64,000 nucleotides of DNA from Cryptomeria japonica (GCF_030272615.1 NC_081413.1:22942501-23006500), one strand, 5' to 3'. Positions 48,350 to 62,154 are shown, numbered from the stretch's first letter. The notes: a model not told the origin generated them from the sequence alone. A program made the numbers and translations.

Positions 48350-50660
48350 GTGAGAGCACCCTCATGCTCACAATGGTCAAATTTTGTTCATTGCATGTAC
48401 AAACTAACATCCTAAGCACGTTCGGGTGTGTAGGTTTATGCTAGGCATGCCCCTGTCATGCATCCCAAAGTGCCAGAATGTCGAGAGTCATAACATACCA
48501 GTGCGATCTCTCAAGTCCCATGAGTCAAAAAAATTGTCAAAATTTGACGGATTGTTTCTTCAAATCCAGGACACATATTGTCAATCCATTTGAACCCATG
48601 GGGTCCTGTGAGGCTCCTCTACAATGGCCTATCTAGGTTTTTGACGACTCAGAGCCATTTTCAATTGGTAGCATTTTTTTGCCTACTGTAAAAACTGTCA
48701 GTTGCATGCAATGCAAAGTTGCAAGATTGAATAGAATTGATTCAATTCATCGTGTGCACAAAATGACGTTGTGAGCACATCCCTGTGTGGGAAGGTTTAC
48801 ACTAGGAATACCCCTATCATGAATCCCAAAGTACCAAAATGTTGAGAGCCATACGATACCAGTACGATCTCTCAAGTGCCATGAGTCCAAAAAATTGTCA
48901 AAATTTGACGGACTGTTTCTTCATATCCACGAATATAGTCAATCTGTTTGAACCGGTGGGGTTGCATGAGACTCCTTTACAATTTTCTATATCGATTTTT
49001 GACGAATCAGAGCCATTTTCAATTGGTAGCATTTTTTTGCTTGGTGCAAAAATCGTCAGTTACATGCAATGCAAAGTTGCAACATAGGCTAGAAATTGAT
49101 TTCGTTCATCGTGTGCACAAACTGACATCACGAGCACATTTGGGTGGGTATTTTTACACTAGGCATGCCCCTGTCATTCATCTCAAAGCTTCGAAACGTC
49201 GAGAGTCATACCATACCGGGGCAATCTCTCCAGTGCCCTGAGTCCAAAAAATTCTCAAAATTTGATGGACTATTTCTTCAAATCTAGGATACATATGGCC
49301 GATCTATTTGAACCCGTGGGGTCACATGATGATCCTCTACAATGGCCTATCTTTTTTTTGATGACTTGGAGCCATTTTCAATTAGTAGCATTTTTCTGCC
49401 TACTACAAAAACTATCAGTTGCATGCAATGCAAAGTTGCAAGATTGGCTAGAATTGATTTGGTTAGTCGTGTACACAAATTGATGATGCAAGCGCGTCCA
49501 TGTGGGTATTTTTATGCTAGGCATGCCCCTATCATGTATCCCAAAGTATCAAAACATCGAGAGTCATAACATACCAGTGCGATCTCTAAAGTCGCATGAG
49601 TCCAAAAAATTGTCAAAATTTGACGGACTGTTTCTTCAAATCTAGGACACATATTGTCAATCTGTTTGAACCTATGGGGTCACGTGAGACTCCTCTACAA
49701 TGTCTTATCTAGGTTTTTGATGACTCGGAGCCATTTTCAATTGGTAGAATTTTTTCGCTTGCTACAAAAATCGTCAGTTGCATGCAATGCAAAGTTGCAA
49801 GATTGGCTAGAATTGATTATGTTCATCGTGTGCACAAACTGACATTACGAGCATATCCGTGTGACAAGTTTTACACTAGGCATACCCCTTTCATGCATCC
49901 CAAAGTACCAGAATGTCGAGAGTCATACCATATCGGTGCGATCTCTCAAGTGCCATGAGTCCAAAAAATTATCAAAATTTGACGAACTTTTTCTTCAAAT
50001 CCAGGACACATATGGTCAATCTGTTTAAACCTGTGGGGCTACATGAGGATCCTCTACAATGGCCTATCTCTATTTTTATGACTTGGAGCCATTTTCAATT
50101 GGTATCATTTTCTTTCCTACTACAAAAACTGTTAGTTACATGCAATGAAAAGTTGCAAGATTGGCTAGAATTGATTTAGTTTGTCGTGTGCATAAACTGA
50201 CATCACGAGTGCATCCAGGTGAGCATGTTTACGCTAGGCATACCCCTGTCATGCATCCCAAAGCATCGAAACATCGAGAGTCATACCATACCAGTGCGAT
50301 CTCTCAAGTGCCCTGAGTCCAAAAAATTATTAAAATTTGATGGAGAGTTTCTTCAAATCAAAAACACATATGGTCGATCCGTTTGAACCTGTGGGGTCAC
50401 GTGAGGCTCCTCTACAATGGAATATCTCAGTTTTTGATGACTTAGAGCCATTTTCAATTGCTAGCATTTTTTTTCCTATTGCAAAAGTTGTCAATTGCAT
50501 GCAATGCAAAGTTGCAAGATTGGATAGATATGATTTGGTTCGTCGTGTGCACAAAATGACATCACGAGAACATCCAGGTGGGCATTTTTACACTAGGCAT
50601 GCCCATATCATGCATTCCAAAGCGTCGGAACATCGAAATTCATACCCTACCGATGCAATG
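48350..50660. repeat. 359-bp tandem repeat, about 6.4 copies
   Basis: The landmark GTTTCTTCAAAT recurs at 48554, 48915, 49272, 49630, 49989 and 50347, giving spacings of 357-361 bp. Each unit has GGCATGCCCCTGTCATGCAT, CAAAAAATTGTCAAAATTTG, GAGCCATTTTCAATTGGTAG and GCATGCAATGCAAAGTTGCA. Units differ from each other by roughly a tenth of bases by eye. Open runs of 60-110 codons occur in both directions, but 359 is not a multiple of three, so no continuous protein is encoded. Confidence 0.9.
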
Positions 50661-50899
50661 TAGAAGTTGCTTGACAACTTTTTCTACAATGTTTTTGACA
50701 ACAATGACAATTTTTGCTCAAATTGTATCTAGTCTCAATCTATGATCCCTATGACCTGATAATGACTCAAATAATTCTCCATGATTATAAAAGAATCAAT
50801 AATGCTCATGGTTGACCAAGGACATATCACATATACTCAAAACATAGTCATAAAACATTGACGCACAAAATAGTCACAAAACATTGTCAAATATTATTC

Positions 50900-51235
50900 A
50901 AAACTTTGCCTCTAAATATGGTCAAATCATCTCTTGGCTATTTGATTATACAAAAAAATGTCTTACAAATCATCTCATGAGCTTTTATACAAAATTTGGC
51001 ATTACAATATGTGTGATTCAACTCATCGCCATTTTAATATACAAATCATCTCATGGGCTTTTATACATAATTTGGCATTACAATATGTGTGATTCAGCTC
51101 ATCACCATTTTAATATACAAAATTTGGGATGTACATATGTACAAATCAGCTCATTGCCATTTAAATATACAAAATTATGCCCCTAAACATGTAAAAATCA
51201 GCTCATGGGCATTTATATATACAAAAAATGAATAT
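50900..51235. repeat. Short tandem array next to the 3' end of X1 right gene
   Basis: Four to five degenerate units sharing ACAAATCATCTCATGGGC, TTTATATACAAAATTTGG and, in some units, CATTACAATATGTGTGATTC. Period is about 76 bp, apparently a doubled 38-bp unit. Confidence 0.7.
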
Positions 51236-52653
51236 AGAACAATTCGTTGACGATGTATACAAAATTCTCAAAATCATTATACTCTGAATCGTAGAATCAA
51301 TCAAGTGAGCCTTCAGGATCGGCTCTAACCCATATTGTGTCAAGTATTGCCTCGTGCTAAAATTCATGAACTTTCCATAAAATCTTGTTATGAGGTCTAC
51401 CACAATACTTAATCAAATGAATATTTACTGCAACAACAAGGTTAGAGAAATGAAGAATATGTCTGTGTGTTTGAAAGTGCTCGAGCAACCAAACATCAGA
51501 ATTCTTGATAAGGTATCTATGAAGCCATGTTCCTATCATGACAACAGACCCTATTGGATACTCAATACCCTCTCCGTCAATGATTGTGGTTGTCAATTTT
51601 TTTTTTGGCTCAACACAATGACACAAATAGTAATTTGTTCCTTCTTCATTGTTCTTTTCTACAACAACTGCATACACATGACCTGCATTTTATAAAGTGT
51701 TAATTAATACCAAAAATAAAGTATGATGTACAACAAAATGAACCAAAAAGAATACTTGCAAAAAAATTAACTCAAAAAATCACGTGAATCCACTAGGTCG
51801 GATACATGGTCAAAATCCACTGATGTCTCCATTTGGCTCAATTGTAGTGATTTGGGAATTTGATATGAATCAATGAGAACCAACGGTCTACAAGACCATT
51901 TGTCAACCCACTCTTGTGATTCACATTCTTCCCACAAATAATACATGCAGGAAGAGCAAAAACATACCATCTGTCTCGTATAAATTACAAGTGAACTTGA
52001 ATTTGAACTCATAAATGAGTGCATGTCACTTGATCCTGCAACTGTACAACAATATAGATAGTTTTCAATGTTAGATTTAGTGATCAACCAAAATTATCTA
52101 TGAACCATTGACGTACCTAAATTACCTGGACCCATCATAGACTTACACCATCGCACAATTATTTATGCATCTCTCAACTTAGCACCACCTTCGTACTTCA
52201 ATTCTTCCCTAGCTATGACTCTTTTCACACATGCTCCTACATCATCGTGCTCTCTCTTACCATGTCCAGCCTCAGTGAAATTCTAAAAATATTGTACACC
52301 ACTTTTCATATGCATCCTTGCATTCTTGAGTTGTGCGGTTCAATTATCTGACCATATTAAGTGTCAGTTGTATCGTATGTTCCTTTCCCTTAAACTATCA
52401 TAGAAAATTTTAAATCATCCTTGTACAAACTCTGATCAATGAGCATGATCATCACTTATGTAGAAGTGATACTCTCTTACAACCTTTCTATCCTCCTTTG
52501 TGCTATCATCTGCATGCATGAATGCTATGTGTACAAAAATAGAAACTTGTGTAGAGTGATAATACATGGATTACACTTCATTTTGAGGTTGTAGTATATA
52601 ATTTTCAGCGAACTCAACGATAGAGACAATGGTGCCAACAGGAAATGTGTCCT

Positions 52654-54173
52654 TGATAGTTTTGATACTTAATGTAAAGTACAGATGCCAATAGCTAACA
52701 AGATGAGACGGGGGGGTGAATCATACAAACTTAATTTTCTATAAAAACAACAAATTCAACCTCGGTAACATATACTTCAGCAATATAACCAGAACTGCTA
52801 AACATGCAAACTCATAAGCATATAATCATCATAACACTCATAACACCAAATTTAACATGGAAACCCAAATAGGGAAAAACCACTGTGGGATTTCGGACCC
52901 ACTAAGAAATATACTCTTCTAGAGTATGCTCGGCTAAACGCAAATCTTGTTAAAGATTACAAACACATTGCTAGATGTGACCCGGTTAAGGGATTTCCCT
53001 TAGATCTGTTAGGATCTTCACTTTGTTAGAAGTGACCTTGTCAAAGTATTTCAAGCACTCAACTAGAATGTTACCTTGCTAGAGGTTTTACAAATAAGAC
53101 TATTAAGTCCACTCGGTTAAGAGATTTTCTGTCACTTTACAAAATAAGAGTAATAAGAATATATCTACAACTTTACATCTAAAATGCTAAAGCAGATTCT
53201 TATTTGCTCAAAACAATCTAGTCATAAGACTTATCTTGTCCCTCTTCTAGGCTCTCTACTTTGTTATTCAAATAGGTCTTCAAGCTTCTATGCTCGATAA
53301 TCACTGTGTTGCATCCCCTGTGCATACACTTGCCCGCATACATTGTTTATCAACAATTCCTCATTTATAAACAATTGCTAACCGCTTAATCTCCTTGATC
53401 ACATTTCCCATGATCAATCTTAGCCATTAGATCTTCAAACTTGACTAGGTTCAATGCATCCTTCGATCTGAAAATGTTTTACCTTACCTCGAGACTTGCA
53501 GTCCTTTCTCGGAACTTGCACAAGGTTATTGCAGTTCAATCTGTGTTGTAGATCTTCCTGCTGATTTTCCCTTGCCATAGATCCTTAACAAACTTCATGC
53601 ACAACATACCAATCATTTATACATCTCCAGCTAATCATTGTCCTTTATTAAATAATGTTTTTATCCATCCCATGCGCACTGTCATAACTCGGTTGCAACT
53701 TGGTAAATACTAAACTTTACTTGGTAGACATTCCACCTTCATTAACCAATATCAATAACGTTAGGGTTTACTGACTAGGTTCTTTGCTTGGTGACATAGT
53801 ATAGCATTAACCTTACAATCAACAACATATGTAGGACATCAAAACAATCTAAACATCATGATCTCATCATTGTCTAACTTGGTAACAGTTGCCCATTGAA
53901 TAGCTTATTTCTCCCCTTATTCATCACATTCTTTCTGTGTCTTTTACTGACATCTTAATTCTCTTCAAATCAATCTTCTCAAGATATGGCAACATCATAC
54001 TGAATCAGATAATCAATCCCTTGACATCAATGACAAAATAATGTTATAAAGATAGTTATCATCCTTCTTCAGTTATATCAATAATCTTCAACAACCTTCT
54101 CAATATCCTTACTGAATATCAACAATCTCCTGATATTGAAATGCCAACAATCTTTCTTATTGTAATGCCAACA
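52654..54173 (-). mobile_element. Solo LTR of the C1 family
   Basis: 1,520 bp with element-strand ends TGTTGGCATT...AACTATCA. Flanked by GTCCT at 52649-52653 and 54174-54178. Aligns end to end with the C1 3' LTR at 8841-10362. No internal sequence, so it is a recombination product of a former complete element. It splits the X1 right gene just before the EFAENY motif, and the gene reads on across it. Confidence 0.92.
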
Positions 54174-55513
54174 GTCCTTACATAACTTGAATTGCTCATC
54201 TAACCATTGAGCTCTATGTGTATGCATTATGTAATCATAAACTAGTTTCTCTTGAAACATTTTCATAAATTGAGCTACACATATATCATTTATCACTAGC
54301 TCACATCTCTTCAAATATTTTCCATCTTTAACTCCATATGTGATTGTCTTGTATTTTCTGAAAGAAACTAGTTTTGTACCAATATCACGTGTGCTCTCCA
54401 AATGTACGCATCTTGGTAAACATTTAAAACCACCACATATAGCACAAGAACCTTCTAAACAAGGCATCTTATAATAAATGCAAAGATCATGTCTATTACA
54501 TAGCAAAATTGAAATAAATTCTCTTACCGATCGACTTAGGAGGTGCTTGTATATTACATTCCTGTAAAACATCGTTAGTGTGCAAAGTAGAGCAAATATG
54601 ATGGAAAATATCATAATGCATGGAAAATTCAATATGCATCCTACAACAACACATGGTGCGTACATGATTAATCTTAATATAAAAAGGTTTTGCCATTTCA
54701 AAAAATATTTGAGAAAATCTTATTTGAGGAAACTTTTTGAAGGAATCTTTCATAAAATTTAGTTTGAGTCATATCCAAATTGTGTTTGGTATATGGCTCA
54801 TGATTTATAGACCCAATTTGCCTTCTAACAACATCTATTTGGTTGGGCGAAACTCTTGTGTTGTCATGCCAAAAAAATTCAATTAATGTTTTTAGTGCAT
54901 CAACAATAACCTTGTCTTTGCGTGGTAGTCTACCCTAGAATGCCCAAAGAGAATTATTGTTAGGTTCCTCTATTTTTTCCCACCTCTTTAATGCTTTACT
55001 TAATGTTGTTCCACTAACATTTAATGACTTACTTGTTTTGCTTATCAAATGATCTTTTTTAATTTTCTTGCTCATTATGGTTGATGTAATGACACGTCGA
55101 GTAGGATTAGAATCTTTAGTACGTGATTTTGAACCAATAGCTTGATATGCATCAAATAGATTTCTCACAATAGTTCTTTCACTGTTACTTTCAGATGATC
55201 TTAGGCCTAGAATTTTCATTGTCTCTCTAAAATTCAATTTTTTAAACATTTGAACAATCAATTGACATCTTGCAGTTTGATTTAAGTTTTCAAAATAGTT
55301 TTTCCATATTCTGTTAACCATTCTCCTACAATTTCGTTCATTCATTTTATTGGGCATTGGCTTCAATATATTCTCATCAATATCAATTAGATACTTTGGT
55401 TTCCTACAAATTATTCTAGGAGGTGTTAACATCGGTGTATTATGTACATTCAATTCATCAAGTAGAGAAGGTGTAATATGTTCATCATTTAATTGATTAT
55501 TCAATGCGGTATC

Positions 55514-56568
55514 TGTTGGTATTTTGGATATGCTGATATGGTTTTGTCATTGATGTCAACACCTATTAACACTTATCAACTCTGGCACTTTGGAGAATTG
55601 GTAATATTCACCGGCAAGCAAGTGACTTTATGCACAGTCACCGGTATCTGGTTCACCAATAGGATATAATGTTCACCGGCACTTGGAATGACATGGAAAA
55701 CACTTGGTTATGTTGAAGACATCGTTCAGACACTTTGTCTTGGAGATTTGTTCATTGGTATATTTATGTTTGCATATTTGTTGTTAACGGCAAATAGGTC
55801 CAGAATAAGCACCGATAGGCTTATCTATTCCAGATCAGCACAACACACTTTGGAGATGATTTACAGTTATTGTAAATGCATTTGAGTCGACATCATGCAT
55901 CGGATATTGTTTTATTTGTAAATGTTTTATTGTAATATCTTTTAGAGCGGACCTACTAAAATTGGTCTTAGGTTATGGTATATATTTAAGATATTATTTG
56001 TAAGATTGATATGCGATTGAAAAAGGATTGTAAGAAGGTATATGCAAAAATAAGCAGGGCTATACATGCAAACATCATTCAGATTGAAGGAAGGTTTTTT
56101 GTGAAGGCATATCAGAACTAAACCGGTACTGAATCCAGCATATGAAGATGCTATTTTGAGCAATACATCATTATTGTATTTAACCATCCAATTGTAGTCA
56201 GTGTGACTCCTGTTTGTGTTTGAGCAGTGAGCTCTAGGCGCTTAGCCTTTCTGCATGTGTAGACCCCATTTGTATACACATACTATTTGCAGTAGTATCA
56301 TCTGATTGTGAGTAAGGTTTCCCACCATGGTTTTCCTCTTACAGGGTTTCCACATACAAATATTGGTGTTATATTTTGTGGATATTATTGTCTTTCTATT
56401 TCATGCATTAATCTCTATCAGTACTGCAATTAACTGATAAACTGTCTACCGGCATAAATTTTGGTTTACCGATATTAAGCATTTGGTTTGGATAAGTTGT
56501 TTTGGTTTAAATTTATTAGACAACTGATTCACCCCTCCCCTCCTCTCAGTTGCCTCTGGGACCTAACA
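55514..56568 (+). repeat. C3 5' LTR
   Basis: 1,055 bp, TGTTGGTATT...GGGACCTAACA. It carries 16 bp (around 55660-55677) that are missing from the 3' LTR. It ends after a C-rich CCCCTCCCCTCCTCTCAG run. Confidence 0.95.
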
Positions 56569-56570
56569 AT

Positions 56571-56582
56571 TGGTATCAAAGC
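56571..56582 (+). promoter_or_regulatory. C3 primer-binding site, initiator tRNA-Met
   Basis: TGGTATCAAAGC, two bases after the LTR. One mismatch (A for G at position 10) to the usual TGGTATCAGAGC. Confidence 0.9.
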
Positions 56583-56639
56583 ATAGTCCTCTTTTTCTAA
56601 AATTTAATAGCTTGAGGAAATCCAATTTCTACTAACTAT

Positions 56640-59600
56640 TTCAGGAAGGACAGTCCTAAACTTGATGGAACCAACTATGGCATATGGAAGATCAGGATGG
56701 AGACACATTTGAATTGCATTGGAAAGGACATCTGGGAAGTTACAAAGAATGGCTATAGTGCTCCCACTCCCGGTCAGCCTAATCCACCAGCCTTAGGAAA
56801 AGATGAAGAAAATGATTGTAAAGCAAGAGAAGCACTTTTGAGTGCATTGACAGATCAGCAATTCATGGGATTATCAGATAGATCTACTGCTAAAGCTTTT
56901 TGGGACCATTTGGAAACACTGAATGAAGGAGATTACACAGTCAAAATTGCAAAACTTGAAAGCTTTTGAGTCAAGTATGAAAATCGGAAAATGGAAGAAG
57001 ATGAAAGGATTTCTACTTTTATGGAAAGAGTTAATGAAATTTTTTTGGGTATTAAATGTTTTGGAGGAACCTTAAGTGAAGATGAAATTGTTTCAAAAGT
57101 TTTAAGAGGATTGCCACTAGCATACAAAATGAAAGTTACAGCTATAAATGAGTTAAGAACAATGCCTAATACATCAGTAACTAGGGATACATTGATTGGA
57201 AAACTTTCAGCCTTTGAAATTGAGGAATTTGGTCTTGTTGCTACTATAAAGACAGATTTAGCTTTTAAGGCATCAACATCTACACCATCATTTGACAAAT
57301 CTGATTGGAAAGCCTTTTATGCAAGAGAACTTGAGGAAAGAAGGAGAGAAAATGAAAAACTTGAAGAACCTAAAGCACTATTTGCAAGAAAAATGCCTAA
57401 AGGTTTAGTTGGAAGTAAGTATGAAGGTAAAGCACCCTTTAAATGTTTTAACTATAATAAGATTGGTCATATGGCTTCAAGATGCCTTGAGTATCAAAGA
57501 TACAGATTTAAGAAGAACAAAGACAAATCTTATTATCTTGCTGATGAAGGAGGGACTGATGATTCTGATGAGGATCCGACAGAAAATGGATGGGTTTTTG
57601 TTGCTATAACTGAAGATCAACCGACACCTACTGTTCAACCGGTAGAGCAGGCCCTGGCAGCTAAAGTTGAAGTAAAGGATGAATGGATCATTGATTTAGG
57701 ATGTTCATATCATATGACTGGTAATAAAGGTAAATTCTTGTCTTTTCGGGAATATAATGGAAGTGTAGTAAGATTTGGAGATGATAAAGCTTGTTTAATA
57801 AAAGGAAAATGTACTATATCTCTTGATGGTAAGCATAATACCAACAATGTTTACTATGTTGAAGGTTTAAAGCATAATATTTTGAGTGTTGGTCAATTAG
57901 TTGAAAAAGGATTTTAGTTACAATTCAAGAATGGAAAATGGAAAATTATGAACAGAACTGGTTTGGAAATTGCAACCGGTAAACAAACTAGAGGTAATGT
58001 CTTTCATTTGAATAACAGTGAAAAGACATGCTTGATTGCACATATTGATGAAATTCGGCTATGGCATAAGAGACTCTGTCATGTAAATTTTGATTGCATT
58101 GTGAAAATCAATACTAATAAGGTAGTAAGAGACTTACCTAAGATTGTTAAACCTCACAATCAGGTATGTAAGGAATGTCAATTTGGAAAACAAGTTAGAG
58201 CATCTTTTAAAAGTATTCTAGAAAAATCCAATAATGCTCTTGACTTAATTTGCACTGATTTATGTTGTCCAGCTAGAACTAAAAGCTTCCAAGGTCATAT
58301 ATATTTGATGCTAATCATTGATGACTATTCTAGAATGTGTTGGGTTACTTTTCTTAGAGAAAAATCAAAAGGACTTGGAAAATTCAAACTATTCAAAGCA
58401 ATGGTAGAGAATGAAACCGGTAAGAAAATTAATTGTCTGAGATCATATCAAGGAAGTGAATTTACATCTAAGGAATTTAATACATTCTGTGAAGTAAATG
58501 GAATTAGAAGATAATTATTAGCACCCCGGACACCATAGAAGAATGGAGTTGTAGAAAGGAAAAATAGAACTATCTTGGATGCAGCTAGAAGTACATTATC
58601 TGAAGCAAATCTACCACATGTATATTGGAGAGAGGTAGTAAGTACAATGGTCTATACATTCAACAAAGTTCACATCAAAGGTGAAACCTGTAAGACCCTT
58701 CATGAACTATGGTTTGGTATTACTCCTACTCTTAAATATTTCAAAATATTTGGAAGTAAATGTTATATTAGAAGAGATGAGTGTATTGAAAAATTTGATC
58801 CTAGAAGTGATGAAGGAATATTTCTTGGTTATTCTTCTAAGAGAAAAGCATATAGATGTTTTAACAAAAGATTGCAGAAAATTGTTGAGAGTACAAATGT
58901 GAAAATTGATGAATAGTTTACAAGAACTTCAAGGTATATAGACTCTGAACCATCAACTGAGATACTGAAAAATGAACCTACATTGAACCCACCGGTATAG
59001 AATGAAGGTCTAGTTACACTGGTATCATCTAAAAATTCCACTGTAACTAAGGAATAGCAACAAACGAAGACACCCCAGTATGTAAGATTGAACCACTCTG
59101 AAAATCAAATAATTGGGAACAAGTATCAAGGAGTTATGACAAGAGGAAGACTAGCAAATGAAGAGATATTTCTTATTTCTCAAATTGAACCATCATCAAT
59201 TAACGAGGCATGTGAAGATAAACACATGATTAAAGCTATGGAAGAAGAATTAGAACAAATTAAAAAGAATAACACAGGGACATTAGTCCCCCGACCTAAA
59301 GACGAAAATTTAATTGGAACAAAATGGGTATTTAGAAATAAACTTAATGAAGATGGTAAGGTAATCATAAATAAAGAAAGACTAGCGTGTAAGGAATATT
59401 CTCACAAAGAAGGAATTGATTACAATGAAACCTTTGCACCAATAGCTAGAATTGAGGCACACAGATTATTATTGGCTTTTGCAGCACATAAGAACTACAA
59501 AGTATATCAAATGGATATTAAATGTGCATTTCTTAATGAAGATCCTAAAGAAGAAGTTTACATTGAGCAACCTAATAGATTTTTTTTGACAAATAACAAA

Positions 59601-60700
59601 GATATGGTTTGCAGGTTAAGGAAAGCTTTGTATGGATTGAATCAAGCTCGAAGAGCTTGGTATGCTAGATTAGATAAATATCTTTTGAAGATTGGTTTTT
59701 CTAAAGGTAATGCTGACAATAACTTATACTATAAAGTGGATAATGATGAAATCTTGGTTATAGAAGTTTTTGTTGATGATATAATCTTTGGAGGAGAAGA
59801 TGGCTTATGTAAAGACTTTTCTATTGAAATGTAGCAAGAATCTGAAATGTCTATGATTGGAGAGATAAAATTCTTTTTAGGATTACAGATTTCACAAATT
59901 GATAAAGGTATATTCTTGAGTCAATATAAGTACTTAAAGGAGTTACTAAATAAATTTGGGATGGAAAACTCTAAACTGGTAAGCACACCTATGACTACAA
60001 ATGACAAATTATCACTAAGGGATTAATCTACACTTGTTAATCTGACTAGGTATAAATCTATGATACGAGGTTTACTGTATTTGACACAAACAAGACTTGA
60101 TATTATGAATGCAGTATGTATTGTTCAAGATTTTAGAGTAATCTTAGAGAAAGTCATGAATCAGCTGTAAAAAGGATTTTTCAATTGTTACAAGGCACTA
60201 CAAATCTTGGTTTATGGTATCCTAGAAATGAAAACTTTGAATTATGTGCATACACAGATGCTAATTGGGAAGGAGATGTCGATGACAAAAAAAAACACCA
60301 CCGGCTGAGCATTTTTTCTTGGAAGCAGACTAATTTCTTGGTTGAGTAAGAAGCAAAGTTGCACATCTTTATCAACAACAGAATCAGAATATGTTGCAGC
60401 AGCAACTAACTGTACACAGGTATTATGGCTTAAGAAAATGTTGAAGGACATAAAGGTAAAATGCAAGGATCCTATAACTATCTATTGTGATAACACTCCA
60501 ACAATTGATATATCTAAGAATCTGGTACTACATTTTAAAACCAAACATGTTTCTATCAAACTAAATTTCTGAAGGAGAATGTTGAAGCAAAAGAAGTAAA
60601 ACTGGTTTATGTGAATACTAAAGAGTAGATTGCAGATATTTTCACTAAGCCTTTGCCTAAGGAGACCTTTGAATATCTTAGAGATCAGCTTGGGATCATA
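56640..60700 (+). pseudogene. C3 copia gag-pol pseudogene
   Basis: Single-frame polyprotein. Gag: DGTNYGIWKIRM at the start, then a UBN2-type capsid region to about 57240; zinc knuckle at 57440-57481 with its second Cys replaced by Tyr (CFNYNKIGHMASRC). Protease: WIIDLGCSYHMTG at about 57684 (Asp-Leu-Gly instead of Asp-Ser-Gly). Integrase: HHCC finger (58060-58175), first Asp kept in CTDLC, but the second catalytic Asp reads Tyr (LRSYQGSEF, about 58438-58464); the Glu of NGVVERKNRT is kept. Reverse transcriptase: 59300-59834, with QMDIKCAF and FVDDIIFGG. RNase H: 60240-60660, with AYTDANW in a shifted stretch (about 60170-60295), then TTESEYVAA and ADIFTKPLP. About ten in-frame stops, several at positions where Gln is expected. 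Not functional. Confidence 0.92.
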
Positions 60701-61115
60701 CCCCCACCAGTAGAGACTTGGACTGTTGATGTTTGTCATCAACTGGCATAATTAATTGAGAAACCTTTTATTCCAGCTTTGATGAAGATAGCTACTTCTC
60801 AGGGGGAGTAGTTGGTATACTGAATTGATTGGTATTTTGTATTTTAACTTGGTTTTGTATAAGCTTCGGCATTTGATGTCAATGGGGGAGAGATTGATAT
60901 GGAAAAACAAGGATAACACATGTTACACCTAGGAGGGGACAATTGGGGAGTGATTGTTACTTTGGGGAGAGATTGATTACTCTCTGTATCTGAATTTTTT
61001 ATTTCTGATTATGATCTCTTTAGGGAGATTGTTGGTTTTTGGTATTTAGCATTTCTGTTTTGGCACTTTCATGGTTTTTCCATCTTGTGTTGCCATCAAT
61101 TCCAAAGGGGGGGAT
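60701..61115 (+). other. C3 3' spacer and polypurine tract
   Basis: Noncoding. Contains several TTGGGGAG and GGGGGAG purine runs. The polypurine tract AAAGGGGGGGA (61104-61114) lies two bases from the LTR. Confidence 0.85.
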
Positions 61116-62154
61116 TGTTAGTATTTTGGATATGTTGATATGGTTTTGTCATTGTTGTCAACACCTATTAACACTTACCAACTCTGGCACTTTGGAGAAT
61201 TGGTAATATTCACCGGCAAGCAAGTGACTTTATGCACAGTCACCGGTATCTGGTTCACCGACACTTGGAATGACATGGAAAACACTTGGTTATGTTGAAG
61301 AAATCGTTCAGACACTTTGTCTTGGAGATTTGTTCATTGGTATATTTATGTTTGCATATTTGTTGTTAACGGCAAATAGGTCCAGAATAAGCACCGATAG
61401 GCTTATCTATTCCAGATCAGCACAACACACTTTGGAGATGATTTATAGTTATTGTAAATGCATTTGAGTCGACATCATGCATCGGATATTGTTTTATTTG
61501 TAAATGTTTTATTGTAATATCTTTTAGAGCGGACCTACTAAAATTGGTCTTAGGTTATGGTATATATTTAAGATATTATTTGTAAGATTGATATGCGATT
61601 GAAAAAGGATTGTAAGAAGGTATATGCAAAAATAAGTAGGGCTATACATGCAAACATCATTCAGATTGAAGGAAGGTTTTTTGTGAAGGCATATCAGAAC
61701 TAAACCGGTACTGAATCCAGCATATGAAGATGCTATTTTGAGCAATACATCATTATTGTATTTAACCATCCAATTGTAGTCAGTGTGACTCCTATTTGTG
61801 TTTGAGCAGTGAGCTCTAGGCGCTTAGCCTTTCTGCATGTGTAGACCCCATTTGTATACACATACTATTTGCAGTAGTATCATCTGATTGTGAGTAAGGT
61901 TTCCCACCAAGGTTTTTCCTCTTACAGGGTTTCCACATACAAATATTGGTGTTATATTTTGTGGATATTATTGTCTTTCTATTTCATGCATTAATCTCTA
62001 TCAGTACTGCAATTAACTGATAAACTGTCTACCGACATAAAGTTTGGATTATCGATATTAAGCATTTGGTTTCGATAAGTTGTTTTGGTTTAAATTTATT
62101 AGACAACTGATTCACCCCCCCCCCGCCCCTCTCAGTTGTCTCCGGGACCTAATA
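61116..62154 (+). repeat. C3 3' LTR
   Basis: 1,039 bp, TGTTAGTATT...GGGACCTAATA (CA changed to TA at the end). Otherwise nearly the same as the 5' LTR, followed by GTATC. Confidence 0.95.

Larger units (their letters stand above)
55514..62154 (+). mobile_element. C3: complete copia retrotransposon
   Basis: 5' LTR 55514-56568, internal 56569-61115, 3' LTR 61116-62154. Target duplication GTATC at 55509-55513 and 62155-62159. Initiator tRNA-Met primer-binding site, a single gag-pol frame and a polypurine tract are all in place. Inserted in the X1 right gene in opposite orientation. By eye the LTRs differ at about 20 positions plus a 16-bp indel, so it is the youngest complete element in the window. 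Confidence 0.95.

Noticed and set aside
48350-50660. CRISPR-like regular repeats
   Set aside because: Units are 359 bp and contiguous with no unique spacers, in plant DNA full of LTR elements.
48839-50663. Several 60-108 codon frames in the 359-bp array
   Set aside because: They recur once per repeat unit in different frames because 359 is not a multiple of three. No consistent protein results.
52035-52136. Possible intron in the X1 right gene (GTAATTT to TTGCAG)
   Set aside because: The reading frame passes straight through this stretch with meaningful residues and only one stop, so it is read as exon.
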